Below are positions 1-8,279 of a stretch of 64,000 nt of DNA, in pieces (position 1 is the first letter of the stretch; each line of letters starts with the position of its first letter). This DNA comes from DAOUKH01 sp964291475. GTDB lineage: Bacteria > Chloroflexota > Dehalococcoidia > SHYB01. The stretch lies in the NCBI GenBank assembly GCA_964291475.2, contig OZ220066.1:62001-126000 (forward strand), given 5' to 3'. A program made the translations under genes and the position numbers. The notes beneath the pieces are model-generated. The model was not told the origin of the DNA and did no database searches. It saw only the letters and a program-made list of their open reading frames with translations.

Positions 1-2475
1 CGGGATCATTTCTGCGACCAGCAGCGGTGACATGGTCCAGCAGGGGCGGATGGCGGTGAGCACGTGCGGAGCCTGCGCGAATAGGCGCCTGATCGGAAGG
101 TGGCGGCGCTTCTTCGCCGCTTCCTTCTTCACTAGTTGCTCCTCCTCAGGATGCTCATTCATTGCCGCAATGGCGGTAGCCGCCGCAGCACGCTTGATCC
201 GTTGAGGGGTGATCTCCAAGTGGTGACGGTCGAGGCCGGCGAACGACACCTGAAGGTTGTCGTGGACACTGCCCGTGAAGCTGGCTAGGTTGGAACTTCC
301 GAATAGCCTGTCGTCCCATATTGACTGCAGCCAGACGTATTCGAGGGCGTCGACGGCGTCTTCCGGTGCAATCTCGCCCCCTACCGCAGCAGTGACCTTG
401 CCGATACCGGCATTCTTGAACTTGCGCTCCAACTCCCGGATCCGCGGCAAGTTTGCCGCAATGTTCTGCTGGGAAGTCATGCGCTGAAGCTTTTGCTCTA
501 CATTGGCGCAGGGCTCATGCACCAAGCCCTCGGAGGAGATTAAGCCCTGAAGTCTACCGAGGCGTTCCTGTAGGGATTCGACCGAGTTCTGGATATACTC
601 CAGGTCCCCTAGCACGTGCGGGGTTCCCTCGGCGCCCAAATCCCTCCATGCCAGCCAGTGCCGTGCCGCCTCTTCAACTGCGCCCAATGCTTGGGCTGCC
701 GAGAGCTTCGCAGTGGACCGCAGCGTGGCGCGCACCGTGTCCGCCGCCTCGCGGTAGTCTGACGAAAAGCGTGCGAGCAGCTTCCACCAACTCTTCGAAG
801 GGGCCAGCGCTGCCAAGAGACCAGCGTGGTCGAGCTCGTAGATGTCGGTTTCAAAGAGGGTGAGCAAGCGCTTGATGTCTGCGAACAGCACCGACAATTC
901 CGCCACGAGCTCAGACCAGTCCACTACAGCATCTGGGCAAGCCAAGCCCAGCTTGCCGACGTAGTCAGCAAGCTGTCGGCGCGTCCTAGGGAGGTCGTCC
1001 GTTAAGTCCCTCACCAGGTCGAATGCCGCTTGGGCTTCCTCCGGCGTTGTTGCGGAAAGCCCTGCCCAGTCGGCATAACGGGTTCCAAGATGTGGGCCCT
1101 CTAACTGGACCCACTCCCCTACGTGCTCTTTGAACCGATCGATCTTCTTCCGGTCCAAGCTCTTTGCTTTCTCTGACTGGAGCCGAAGGTTGGCTTGGGC
1201 GGAATTCGGGGTGCCGATCAAGCCATTCTGCACATCAAATAGGGTCACGTTCCAAGGGGGCAGGCGCTCATGAAGCGCGTCCTTGTGCACTATCAGCCCC
1301 TGGCGGCGCTGCGAGAGTTGTCGGTGGAGGCTTGCGTGGTCAGGCTCGGGAATTGACCCGATGCTGCGTATCGAGTCGGCCATGCTCTTGGCGAAGTCCC
1401 GTTTCGACTGGGTGCCGCCGTGGGTGTCAAGGACGAGGTCGGAAAGTCCCACGCGCTGGAGCCGCCCGGCCACCATATCGATGGCGGCTCGCTTCTCAGC
1501 CACGAACAGGACACGTCTTCCTTGGGCAATGAGGACGGCGATCAGGTTTGCGATGGTCTGCGACTTTCCGGTACCAGGCGGCCCCCAGATCACCACAGAC
1601 TCTCCGCCTAAAGCCCGATTGATCGCCCGGTGTTGGCTTGAATCCGCGTCGAGTACTAGGAACTCCGACTCGGGCGAATCGATGTCAGGTTGGTTTTCGG
1701 AGGGGTCACGAATCTTTTCGGTGAGGGTTTGCCGGGCGTCTTCTACCCCGGCGATAGTGGCCAGCAGATCGTTGTCGGCAATGGCTTCAACGCTCCGGCC
1801 GAGGTCGACCACCATTGGCATGTTGGTGTACCGGAAGTCCCTTGCCACCAGGCGGGGTGCGATGGTCAGGCCGTGCACCTTCGACCATCGACGCATCAAT
1901 CTCTGCAGAAGGTCCTGGATACCGACAAAGGAGTCGGGGATGTCCTCGTCGAGATTGGTTTCCTCTTCCTCGGGGTCGATGCCTTGCTCGGTTCGGAGGA
2001 CATGCGCCAGCACTGGGTTGAGATGCGGCTCGCCGGACAGCTCGATCGTGAACTCTCGCCGGCTAATGTCTTCGGGATGCACGGCGAGTTGCAGGAGCAA
2101 GACCGGGGCCCTGGGCGTAGTGCCACTCTCCACGGTCCACGAAGCCAACCCCGCGGCCGCGAAAAGGGTGTCAATGCCCTTCTCTTCAAGGTGCTCTTGG
2201 GCCTTTCGGTGGATTGCGACCAACCGCTTGCGAGCGTCGGCTTGGGATTCTTCGTCCGGGAATAGGCGGGTTAGCCGAACCGTATTCCCTGCCAAGAGAG
2301 AATCCAGGATGCGTGGGTTGACACCCGATTCTTCGCCGGGCGTCAGGTCTAGTGTCCCAACCCTAAGGTCTCGGTAGTTGAAAAGAGAGTTGCGTCCAGA
2401 GACGTCTACCAACTGGTCCTTCCACTTTTCTACCGCACGGGTGACCGTCTCTAGGCGTTCGGTTTGGGAATCCAA
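1..2475 (-). CDS. DUF4011-type superfamily 1 helicase, N-terminal part (cut by window edge)
   Basis: The minus frame is open from the window edge to beyond 2475, giving at least 825 codons; the 3' end lies outside. The N-terminus carries a VEKWKDQLVDVSGRNSLFNY block typical of DUF4011 helicases. A Walker A motif GPPGTGKS lies at about residue 298 (1584-1561). The visible end reads RPCWTMSPLLVAE, the block that in this family comes just before the DEAS Walker B motif, so the cut falls just short of motif II. A several-hundred-residue insert separates the two, as usual for these large proteins. They are ATP-dependent nucleic acid helicases, often found in defence or DNA-repair settings; which applies here is unknown. 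No ATG lies near the conserved start; TTG at 2475 (with GAAAGAAG upstream) or TTG at 2496 are the likely starts. Confidence 0.82.
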   Translation of the reverse strand, partial: MDSQTERLETVTRAVEKWKDQLVDVSGRNSLFNYRDLRVGTLDLTPGEESGVNPRILDSLLAGNTVRLTRLFPDEESQADARKRLVAIHRKAQEHLEEKGIDTLFAAAGLASWTVESGTTPRAPVLLLQLAVHPEDISRREFTIELSGEPHLNPVLAHVLRTEQGIDPEEEETNLDEDIPDSFVGIQDLLQRLMRRWSKVHGLTIAPRLVARDFRYTNMPMVVDLGRSVEAIADNDLLATIAGVEDARQTLTEKIRDPSENQPDIDSPESEFLVLDADSSQHRAINRALGGESVVIWGPPGTGKSQTIANLIAVLIAQGRRVLFVAEKRAAIDMVAGRLQRVGLSDLVLDTHGGTQSKRDFAKSMADSIRSIGSIPEPDHASLHRQLSQRRQGLIVHKDALHERLPPWNVTLFDVQNGLIGTPNSAQANLRLQSEKAKSLDRKKIDRFKEHVGEWVQLEGPHLGTRYADWAGLSATTPEEAQAAFDLVRDLTDDLPRTRRQLADYVGKLGLACPDAVVDWSELVAELSVLFADIKRLLTLFETDIYELDHAGLLAALAPSKSWWKLLARFSSDYREAADTVRATLRSTAKLSAAQALGAVEEAARHWLAWRDLGAEGTPHVLGDLEYIQNSVESLQERLGRLQGLISSEGLVHEPCANVEQKLQRMTSQQNIAANLPRIRELERKFKNAGIGKVTAAVGGEIAPEDAVDALEYVWLQSIWDDRLFGSSNLASFTGSVHDNLQVSFAGLDRHHLEITPQRIKRAAAATAIAAMNEHPEEEQLVKKEAAKKRRHLPIRRLFAQAPHVLTAIRPCWTMSPLLVAEMIP

Positions 2476-2512
2476 GGCGTCGTATCTTCTTTCCAAATTG
2501 ATCCAGCCGCCA

Positions 2513-2518
2513 TTATAC
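2513..2518 (-). promoter_or_regulatory. Putative -10 box of the helicase gene
   Basis: A perfect TATAAT on the minus strand lies 17-38 bases before the two candidate TTG starts of the helicase gene. No convincing -35 element is visible. The position is right for a promoter, but a single hexamer is weak evidence. Confidence 0.35.
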
Positions 2519-2714
2519 GGACGAGGAGATGGGAAGGGCCGGCGGTTCGCGAGCTTCGCTTGGCGTACCCCACGCCGGCCCGCAAACCCGCGCAACACGT
2601 GGCGAGGATGCGTCCGATGGTGGCCAAGCGGCGGTCGTCTCGCGGGCGAAACGTGGGGAATCGTGACCGTGATGGGGAGGAAAAGGCGTCTTTTGGGCGC
2701 CCGCGCCCCCGCCG

Positions 2715-2826
2715 GGCGCTCACGACGCTCACGAACGCTCACGACCAAACCTGGTGGGCGTTCACCAACGCTCATGAGCGCTCACGAACCAAACCTGGTG
2801 GAACGCTCATGGCGCTCACCAACGCG
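2715..2826. repeat. Short imperfect direct repeats upstream of the helicase
   Basis: This stretch is built from repeats of GCTCACGA-like words and holds two exact copies of ACCAAACCTGGTGG (2744-2757 and 2788-2801, 44 bases apart). It lies between the divergent helicase and dehydrogenase genes. It may be a binding-site array or simple sequence expansion. The rest of the gap 2497-2969 shows nothing else I can name. Confidence 0.5.
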
Positions 2827-2969
2827 CACAACGTCCGCGCCCGGAGGCCGCTCAAGCGCCAAAGACCCGCTCGCGCTTAGCGGGCGGCGGGCCGGAGCAG
2901 GCCGCGGGGCAGTGGACGCGGCCCGCGCGCGTGGCTACCCTAGCCGCGATACCCGGTCGAGGAGGCGTC

Positions 2970-4001
2970 ATGCGCCGCGTCAACGTGCTGATCGTCGCGC
3001 CCATGCTCGGGGAGGACGCCGTGGAGGTGGTCCGCGAGGTCTGCCCCGAGGCGGACGTCACGCGCGTCCCCTACTACGAGTCGGTGGAGCGCCGGCAGGC
3101 GCGGCACGCCGGGCTCGCCGGCCCACCGGAAAACGAGGAGCTGCCCGACGGGATGCTCGAAGCGATGGCCGAGGCCGAGGTCATCGTGGCCCTGGTCCTG
3201 CCCCACAACGCCGTCGCGCGCGCCCCCAAGCTGCGCTGGGTGCAGAACATCGGCGCCGGCATCGAGCAGTACTTCGAGGACCGCGGCTCCGGCGTCTGGG
3301 AGAACCCCATCATTCTCACCAACATGGGCGGCTTCAACTCCCACGCCATCGCCGAGTACGTCCTGGGCATGATCATCGTCTTCTCGAAGGGAATCCGCGG
3401 CTACGTCATCAACCAGCAGAGCCATCTCTGGCAGCGGAGCCGCAGCGTGATGGTCGCGGGCCGCACGGTGGGCGTGATCGGCCTGGGACGCATCGGCAGC
3501 GAGGTGGCCAAGCTGTGCAAGGGCCTGGACATGCGCGTCCTCGCCAACAAGCGCTCGACGGGCGATCCGCCGCCCTACGTCGACCGGCTCTACGGCCCCG
3601 ACGGGCTCCACGAGATGCTCGGGGAGTCGGACTACGTCGTCCTCGCCCTGCCCTCGGTCCCTGAGACGATCGACATTATCGGCGCGGCGGAGTTCCGGGC
3701 GATGAAGGAGACCGCCGTCTTCATCAACATCGCGCGCGGGGTGCAGGTCGTCGAGGCCGAGATGGCCGAGGCGCTGAAGGACGGCGTGATCGCCGGCGCG
3801 GCCATCGACGTCGTGGAGAACGAGCCGCTGGACAAGGACAGCCCGCTCTGGGACCTCGACAACGTGATCATCACGCCCCACGCCTCCGCCTCGGTCACCG
3901 ACTACGGCTACCAGGTGGCCAAGGAGTTCGCGGCCAACCTCCGCCGCTACATCGACGGCGAGCCGATGCGCCACGTGGTGGACAAGGAGAAGGGCTACTA
4001 G
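2970..4001 (+). CDS. D-2-hydroxyacid dehydrogenase (NAD-binding)
   Basis: This 343-residue protein belongs to the D-isomer-specific 2-hydroxyacid dehydrogenases, which interconvert 2-oxoacids and D-2-hydroxyacids with NAD(P)H in the cytoplasm. The nucleotide-binding loop GLGRIG is near residue 171. The catalytic triad appears as the Arg in NIARGVQVV, the Glu in VVENEPLDK and the His in ITPHASASV. Length is normal for the family. The start is ATG 2970, preceded by GAGGAGG; an in-frame ATG at 2931 has no ribosome site and adds unrelated residues. It converges with the enolase-superfamily gene, with 10 bases between the two stops. The substrate is not evident; an acid from the neighbouring dehydratase-type enzyme is possible but speculative. 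Confidence 0.88.
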   Translation: MRRVNVLIVAPMLGEDAVEVVREVCPEADVTRVPYYESVERRQARHAGLAGPPENEELPDGMLEAMAEAEVIVALVLPHNAVARAPKLRWVQNIGAGIEQYFEDRGSGVWENPIILTNMGGFNSHAIAEYVLGMIIVFSKGIRGYVINQQSHLWQRSRSVMVAGRTVGVIGLGRIGSEVAKLCKGLDMRVLANKRSTGDPPPYVDRLYGPDGLHEMLGESDYVVLALPSVPETIDIIGAAEFRAMKETAVFINIARGVQVVEAEMAEALKDGVIAGAAIDVVENEPLDKDSPLWDLDNVIITPHASASVTDYGYQVAKEFAANLRRYIDGEPMRHVVDKEKGY

Positions 4002-4011
4002 CCACTCGGCC

Positions 4012-5118
4012 CTAGCCGAAGAGGCGGCCGAGGAGGTCGGGGCGGTAGCGAAGGCCGAAGCCCGGCTCGGCGGGGAGGCGGTAGCGGCCGCGCTCGGCGG
4101 CCGGGGGCGTCTCGAAGAGGCCGAAGCTCCAGGGAAACCATTCGAGGACCATCCCGTTGGGGAGCGCGGCGATGACCGGGGCGCTGATCTCGGGCATGAT
4201 GTGGCTCACGATGGGCAGGCCGCCCGCCTCCCGCGCCACGCGCATCCAGGGCGTGATGCCGCCCGCCTCCTTGCCGTCGATCATGAGGATGTCGACGGCG
4301 GCGGCCGCGACGAGCCGCCGCAGCCCTTCGGGGAAGCGCGTGCTCTCGCCGGTGGTGATGGGGACGCCGACGGCCTCGCGGACGCGGGCGTAGCCCTCGA
4401 CGTTCCGCTCCGGCAGCAGGTCTTCGACCCACGTGAGGTCGTAGAGCTCGAGGGCGCGGGCGATGGCGACGGCCTCGTCCTCGGTGTAGTACTGCAGGGC
4501 GTCGTACATGAGCTGCACGTCGGGGCCGATGGCCTCGCGCACCATGGCGACGCGGCGCGCCTCGGCCTCGGGGTCCCTTGAGCCGCCGGTGCGGACCTTG
4601 ACGGCGTCGAAGCCTTGGTCGATGAAGCGCTTGGCGGCGCGGGCGGCTTCGAGGTCGGGGACGGACTCCCACATGTCGTAGCTGGCGTAGGTGGGGACGG
4701 TCTCCCGCTGCGCCCCGAGGAGGCGGTGCACGGGCGCGCCCTCGGCCTTGCCGAGCAGGTCCCAGAGGGCGACGTCGAGCGCCGACATGGACGCCGCCGC
4801 GATTCCCTCGCGCTCGTCCGGCGCGCCGTCATCCGCCGCGACGGCTTGCTCGACCACGGCGCGCAGCGCGTCCCAGTTGGCGTCGGTATCGGCGGGGTCG
4901 AGCCCCACGACGGCGTCCTCGACCGCCGCGACGGTGCGGGCGATGGCGTCGCCGCCGCTAGGCCGCATGGCGAAGGTGAAGCCGACGCCGCGCTCGCCGC
5001 CCTGGCCGGTGAGGCCGACGACGACGTAGCGCAGGGTGGACAGCGTGCCGTACCTCGCGCCCAAGTCGAGGTCGATGGGCAGGTGGATGGTGGTGACGGC
5101 GAGCCGCTCGACGCGCAT
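4012..5118 (-). CDS. Mandelate racemase/muconate lactonizing-type enolase-superfamily enzyme
   Basis: This 368-residue protein has the full enolase-superfamily barrel pattern. The proton-abstraction strand KVR has Lys174 and Arg176. Metal ligands are Asp206 (LMYDALQ), Glu232 (WVEDLL) and Glu258 (TTGEST). Asp281 with Lys283 (MIDGKEAGG) and His306 (VSHIMPE) fit the Asp-His dyad of the mandelate racemase subgroup, so a racemase or sugar-acid dehydratase is most likely. Such enzymes abstract a proton next to a carboxylate using Mg2+. Paralogs of this superfamily are known to be expanded in SAR202 Chloroflexota. The substrate cannot be assigned. The start ATG follows a weak GGGTGG. Confidence 0.85.
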   Translation of the reverse strand: MRVERLAVTTIHLPIDLDLGARYGTLSTLRYVVVGLTGQGGERGVGFTFAMRPSGGDAIARTVAAVEDAVVGLDPADTDANWDALRAVVEQAVAADDGAPDEREGIAAASMSALDVALWDLLGKAEGAPVHRLLGAQRETVPTYASYDMWESVPDLEAARAAKRFIDQGFDAVKVRTGGSRDPEAEARRVAMVREAIGPDVQLMYDALQYYTEDEAVAIARALELYDLTWVEDLLPERNVEGYARVREAVGVPITTGESTRFPEGLRRLVAAAAVDILMIDGKEAGGITPWMRVAREAGGLPIVSHIMPEISAPVIAALPNGMVLEWFPWSFGLFETPPAAERGRYRLPAEPGFGLRYRPDLLGRLFG

Positions 5119-5189
5119 GACGGGGCCACCCTAGCGGCCGGCGTGGGGCGGGGTCAACGCCGCCGCGGGGGGCGGAGGGAGAGGAGGGA

Positions 5190-5411
5190 CTAACGGAGCA
5201 GGTCCAGGAACTCTTCCCTCGTTAGACCGGCGTCCCGAATCAGCGCCCGCAGCAAGCCGCGGCCTAGCTCTCTGTGCCGGGGGACGGAGAGCCTTCTTCC
5301 CGTCCGCCCGAGCAAGATCATGTGGCTGCCCTCCGTGTGGTCGAGGGCGAAGCCGATCTTGGCGACCGCCCGGACGAACTCGTCGCCCGACAGTACGGGC
5401 AAGCGGGCCAC
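5190..5411 (-). CDS. hicA: HicA-family toxin (mRNA interferase)
   Basis: This 73-residue protein matches HicA in size and pattern: an N-terminal LSGDEFVRAVAKIGF helix, the conserved Gly-Ser-His (His30) before a beta strand, and VPRHRELGRGLLRALIRDAGL, the usual C-terminal half. HicA toxins have a double-stranded-RNA-binding fold and cleave mRNA, with the histidine as catalytic residue. The gene starts with GTG at 5411, sharing one base with the TAG stop of the upstream hicB, which indicates coupled translation. Gene order is antitoxin first. All key residues are present, so it is probably functional. Confidence 0.85.
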   Translation of the reverse strand: MARLPVLSGDEFVRAVAKIGFALDHTEGSHMILLGRTGRRLSVPRHRELGRGLLRALIRDAGLTREEFLDLLR

Positions 5412-5908
5412 TACGCGGTCATGTCCAAGACTTCAAATTCTGAAGAGGAAGGAGTGGGCAGGCCATGCTCGCGCATGCTCGCGAGGTAGCCTCTGATGGC
5501 CTCTTGGATGTTCGCCAGCGCTTCGCTTCTCGTCCGCCCCTGGCTGTGACAGCCTGGGAGCGTCGGACAGCTCGCTACTTCCCATCCGTCCTCATCGGTC
5601 TCGAATACGACGAGCAGCCGCAGTGCTTGTCCGCCATTGGCGTCGCCGGTCGCCGCAGCGGCCGATGAACGGTCGGCAATCTCGAAGTCCAATGCCGTGA
5701 GTATTCCAAGCGCGTATTGCGAGGTGAACTCAAGCGGCTTCAGGCCGGTGGTCAGTTGGACAACTTGCTTGATGGGGTAGTGGCGCCCGTGGAGCTTGAC
5801 GAAGTACTTGTGCCGCCCGTCCGCGGTCTCTGGCATCCGGCCGCGCGTGGCGTTCAGCACGTCGTCCCGGGCCACGTCATACTGCTTGCCGCCTATCCGG
5901 AAGTTCAT
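5411..5908 (-). CDS. hicB: HicB-family antitoxin with an extra N-terminal domain
   Basis: The C-terminal half (about residues 97-165) is a HicB antitoxin fold: LLVVFETDEDGWEVASCP, then LPGCHSQGRTRSEALANIQE and a long helix. This domain binds and blocks HicA. Residues 1-78 form a separate module, with FRIGGKQYDVARDDV at its start and KYFVKLHGRHYPIKQVV followed by LEFTSQYALGILTALDFEI. The second part resembles small N-terminal domains I have seen on restriction-type and DNA-binding proteins, but I cannot name it firmly. It takes the place of the ribbon-helix-helix or HTH DNA-binding part usual in HicB, and may recognise the palindrome upstream. It forms an operon with hicA. Confidence 0.82.
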   Translation of the reverse strand: MNFRIGGKQYDVARDDVLNATRGRMPETADGRHKYFVKLHGRHYPIKQVVQLTTGLKPLEFTSQYALGILTALDFEIADRSSAAAATGDANGGQALRLLVVFETDEDGWEVASCPTLPGCHSQGRTRSEALANIQEAIRGYLASMREHGLPTPSSSEFEVLDMTA

Positions 5909-5925
5909 CGCAGTCCAACCTCGAT

Positions 5926-5955
5926 TCTATTAATAGAGCATAGAAGTATAGTCAA
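5926..5955 (-). promoter_or_regulatory. hicBA promoter with overlapping palindromic operator candidate
   Basis: On the minus strand TTGACT (5955-5950), a 17-base spacer and TAATAG (5932-5927) form a good sigma-70-like promoter just before hicB. The perfect palindrome TCTATTAATAGA (5926-5937) covers the -10 box, where a repressor would block transcription. Toxin-antitoxin operons are usually autorepressed, so this is the likely HicB site. The -35 box overlaps the stop codon of the upstream MFS gene. Confidence 0.6.
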
Positions 5956-7253
5956 GACGCGTGAGTCTGTGGGCGACTTCCCTGACGCCGCGGCGGGCGG
6001 AGGGAGAGGAGGCCGACGGCGGAGAGGAGGGCGGCGATGGCGAAGGCGACGAAGGCCAGTTGGAACGAGCCGGTCTCCTCGAAGATGCGTCCGGCGACGG
6101 TCGGGCCCGCGATCTCGCCGAGCCCGATGACGAGGGTGGTGACGCTGGCGATGGCGGCGAAGTGCCGCCGCCCGAAGAACTCGCCTCGGAGCGCCATCGA
6201 CATGGCGCCGCCGATCCCGCCCCAGAAGGAGCCGTAGATGAAGAGGAAGATGATGATGACCGCCAGCGTCTCTGCCCAGACCATGATCAACATCGACGCC
6301 GCGATGCCCGCCATCATCACGCCCGCGACGACGTTGCGCCGCCAGAGGTCGCCGAGGTAGCCCGAGGTCAGCCGGCTGGGCACGGTCATCACGGCGAAGA
6401 CGATCAGCACCGAGGCGCCGGCGGCGGCGGTGAAACCCTTGTTTTCGATGGCGGGGATGAAGCAGAAGCCGAAGCCGGTGGTGACGAAGTTCCGTGCCAG
6501 GAAGGCGGCGCTCATCACCCAGAAGGCCCGCGTGGACAGGGCCTCCCGCAGCGTGAAACCGGCATAGGCGGGCGACGCCGGCGCGGCCGACGCCGCGGGC
6601 GCGGTGACGCCGGGACGGGGCGGGTCGCCGTCGGGGAGCAGCCCCTCGTCCTCCGGCCGGGCCCGCATGATCGCGGCCAACGGGAGGCCCACGGTGAGCA
6701 CGATGCCGCCAAGGATCAGCGTCGCGTCTTGCCAGCCGATCTTGTCGATGAGGAACTGCGTCAGGTTGACCAGGACGGCGCCGAAGCTCACCCCCGTCAT
6801 GCCGATGGCGAAGGCGAGTCCCCGCCGTCTGGCGAACCAGTTGTTGATGATCGACCCCGAGCCGTGCATCACCACCATGAAGCCGCCGGTGGCGACGAGC
6901 ACCGTCTGGACCAAGGCGTAGAGGAGGAACGACTCGGCCCGCCCCACCAACAGGAAGCCGCCGCCCATCATCAGCACGCCGGCGAAGGTCATCAGGCGCG
7001 GACTCAGCCGCGCCGCCGCCAGGCCGAAGACGGCGGCGACGGAGCTCGAGATGCCGAAGACGAGCCCGATGCGGTCGACTCCCACGTCGAACGAGTCGGA
7101 GAGGGGATTGACGAAGGCGGAGTAGCCCAGGAAGTAGAACCCCGAGATCATCGAGGTTAGGCCGAAGGCGGCGGCGACGATCCACCAGCCGTAGAAGACG
7201 CGCCGCCCCAGGATCGATTCCGGTGGTGTCAGGCGGAACGAGGGGAGGTACAA
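5952..7253 (-). CDS. Major facilitator superfamily transporter
   Basis: This 433-residue polytopic membrane protein has about twelve hydrophobic segments and a central hydrophilic loop around residues 205-235. The opening RRVFYGWWIVAAAFGL, the first-half NNWFARRRGLAFAIGMTG and the GYLGDLWRR loop are typical of the MFS group that includes oxalate/formate and monocarboxylate carriers. It probably moves a small organic anion across the inner membrane. The only start near the conserved N-terminus is TTG 7253, nine bases after the flavin monooxygenase stop, so translation is probably coupled. It is the last gene of the five-gene operon headed by the UGSC selenoprotein, suggesting import of the operon's substrate or export of its product. 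Confidence 0.85.
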   Translation of the reverse strand: MYLPSFRLTPPESILGRRVFYGWWIVAAAFGLTSMISGFYFLGYSAFVNPLSDSFDVGVDRIGLVFGISSSVAAVFGLAAARLSPRLMTFAGVLMMGGGFLLVGRAESFLLYALVQTVLVATGGFMVVMHGSGSIINNWFARRRGLAFAIGMTGVSFGAVLVNLTQFLIDKIGWQDATLILGGIVLTVGLPLAAIMRARPEDEGLLPDGDPPRPGVTAPAASAAPASPAYAGFTLREALSTRAFWVMSAAFLARNFVTTGFGFCFIPAIENKGFTAAAGASVLIVFAVMTVPSRLTSGYLGDLWRRNVVAGVMMAGIAASMLIMVWAETLAVIIIFLFIYGSFWGGIGGAMSMALRGEFFGRRHFAAIASVTTLVIGLGEIAGPTVAGRIFEETGSFQLAFVAFAIAALLSAVGLLSLRPPRRQGSRPQTHAS

Positions 7254-7262
7254 GGCGCAGGG

Positions 7263-8273
7263 CTAGCGGAACTTCGCCGGCGCCAGCTCGTCGACGGTGC
7301 GCAGCATCGTCTCCATCGGCGAGCGGTTGGGGACGTAGAGGACGGGCGAGTCCAGGCCCTTCTCCGCGAGGTCGGCGAGCATTTGGCGGGTCTGCTCCGC
7401 GGTGCCGCCGGCGCAGAACTCGTCGACCATGGCGTCGGTGACGACGCCGGCGGCCTCCTCCCGCTCGAACTTCGACCACAGCTCGGCGATGCGGTCGGTC
7501 TCCTCGACGTAGCCGTACTTTGCGATCAGGTCGCGGTAGTAGCGGCCCATGCCGCCGATGTAGAAGGCGAGGTGGCCCTTGATGAGCTTGCGCGCCACCT
7601 GGGGGTCGTCGTCCACGCAGGCCACGATGTAGGGGCGCAGGTCGATGTCGCCCGGGTCGCGGCCGGACTGTTGCGCGCCCTCGGCGAGCCACGTCCGCCA
7701 CTGGGGCAGGTAGTTGGGCGAGACGTAGAGCGGGGCCCAGCCGTCGGCGAGCTCGCCGGTCAGCCGGACGTTCTTGGGGCCCAGCGAGGCGACGAAGATG
7801 GGGGTGTCGGGGCGCGGCGGCTTGGTGGCGATCCGGAAGTCGCGCAGCTTGTAGATCTCGCCGTCGTAGTTGACCCGCTGCCCGCTGAGCGCCAGCCGGA
7901 CGATCTCGATGTACTCCCGCGTCCGCTGCATTGGGCGGTCGTAGGGGACGCCGTGCCAGTCGCGGATGACCTTGGCGCCGCTCGTCCCCAGGCCGAGGAT
8001 GGCCCGCCGGTCCGAGATGTCGTCGAGGGTGGCGGCGCACTGCGCCACCAGCCCGGGGGTGCGGCTGAAGACGTTGGCGATGCCCGCCGCGATCTGGATG
8101 CGGGACGTGTTGCAGGCCAGCGCGGTGAGCATGATGAAGAGCTCGCGCCCCCACGACTCGCCGACCCACACCGAATCGTAGCCCGCCCCTTCGAGCCGTT
8201 GGACGAACTCGACGATCTCGGAGACCGGGCGGTCCTCCCGCAGGGTGAGGTTGACCCCGATGCGTTCGAGCAT
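7263..8273 (-). CDS. Luciferase-like (LLM class) flavin-dependent oxidoreductase
   Basis: This 336-residue protein has the luciferase-like monooxygenase pattern: an N-terminal barrel start with GYDSVWVGESWG, NVFSRTPGLVAQCAATLDDIS, the LGLGTSGAKVIRDWHG block and a central ADGWAPLYVSPNYLP. Members use FMNH2 or F420 to oxygenate or reduce organic substrates. Length and order are full. It overlaps nothing and follows the SDR stop by six bases, inside the UGSC operon. It shares the NVFSRTP and WHG signatures with the LLM protein at 27193-28200, so the two are paralogs. The choice between FMN and F420 cannot be made from sequence alone. Confidence 0.87.
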   Translation of the reverse strand: MLERIGVNLTLREDRPVSEIVEFVQRLEGAGYDSVWVGESWGRELFIMLTALACNTSRIQIAAGIANVFSRTPGLVAQCAATLDDISDRRAILGLGTSGAKVIRDWHGVPYDRPMQRTREYIEIVRLALSGQRVNYDGEIYKLRDFRIATKPPRPDTPIFVASLGPKNVRLTGELADGWAPLYVSPNYLPQWRTWLAEGAQQSGRDPGDIDLRPYIVACVDDDPQVARKLIKGHLAFYIGGMGRYYRDLIAKYGYVEETDRIAELWSKFEREEAAGVVTDAMVDEFCAGGTAEQTRQMLADLAEKGLDSPVLYVPNRSPMETMLRTVDELAPAKFR

Positions 8274-8279
8274 ACCGCG

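Noticed and set aside
5190..5908. hicBA as two unrelated small hypothetical proteins
   Set aside because: Both HicA (GSH motif) and HicB (LPGCxxxG motif) signatures are clear and the genes share a base.
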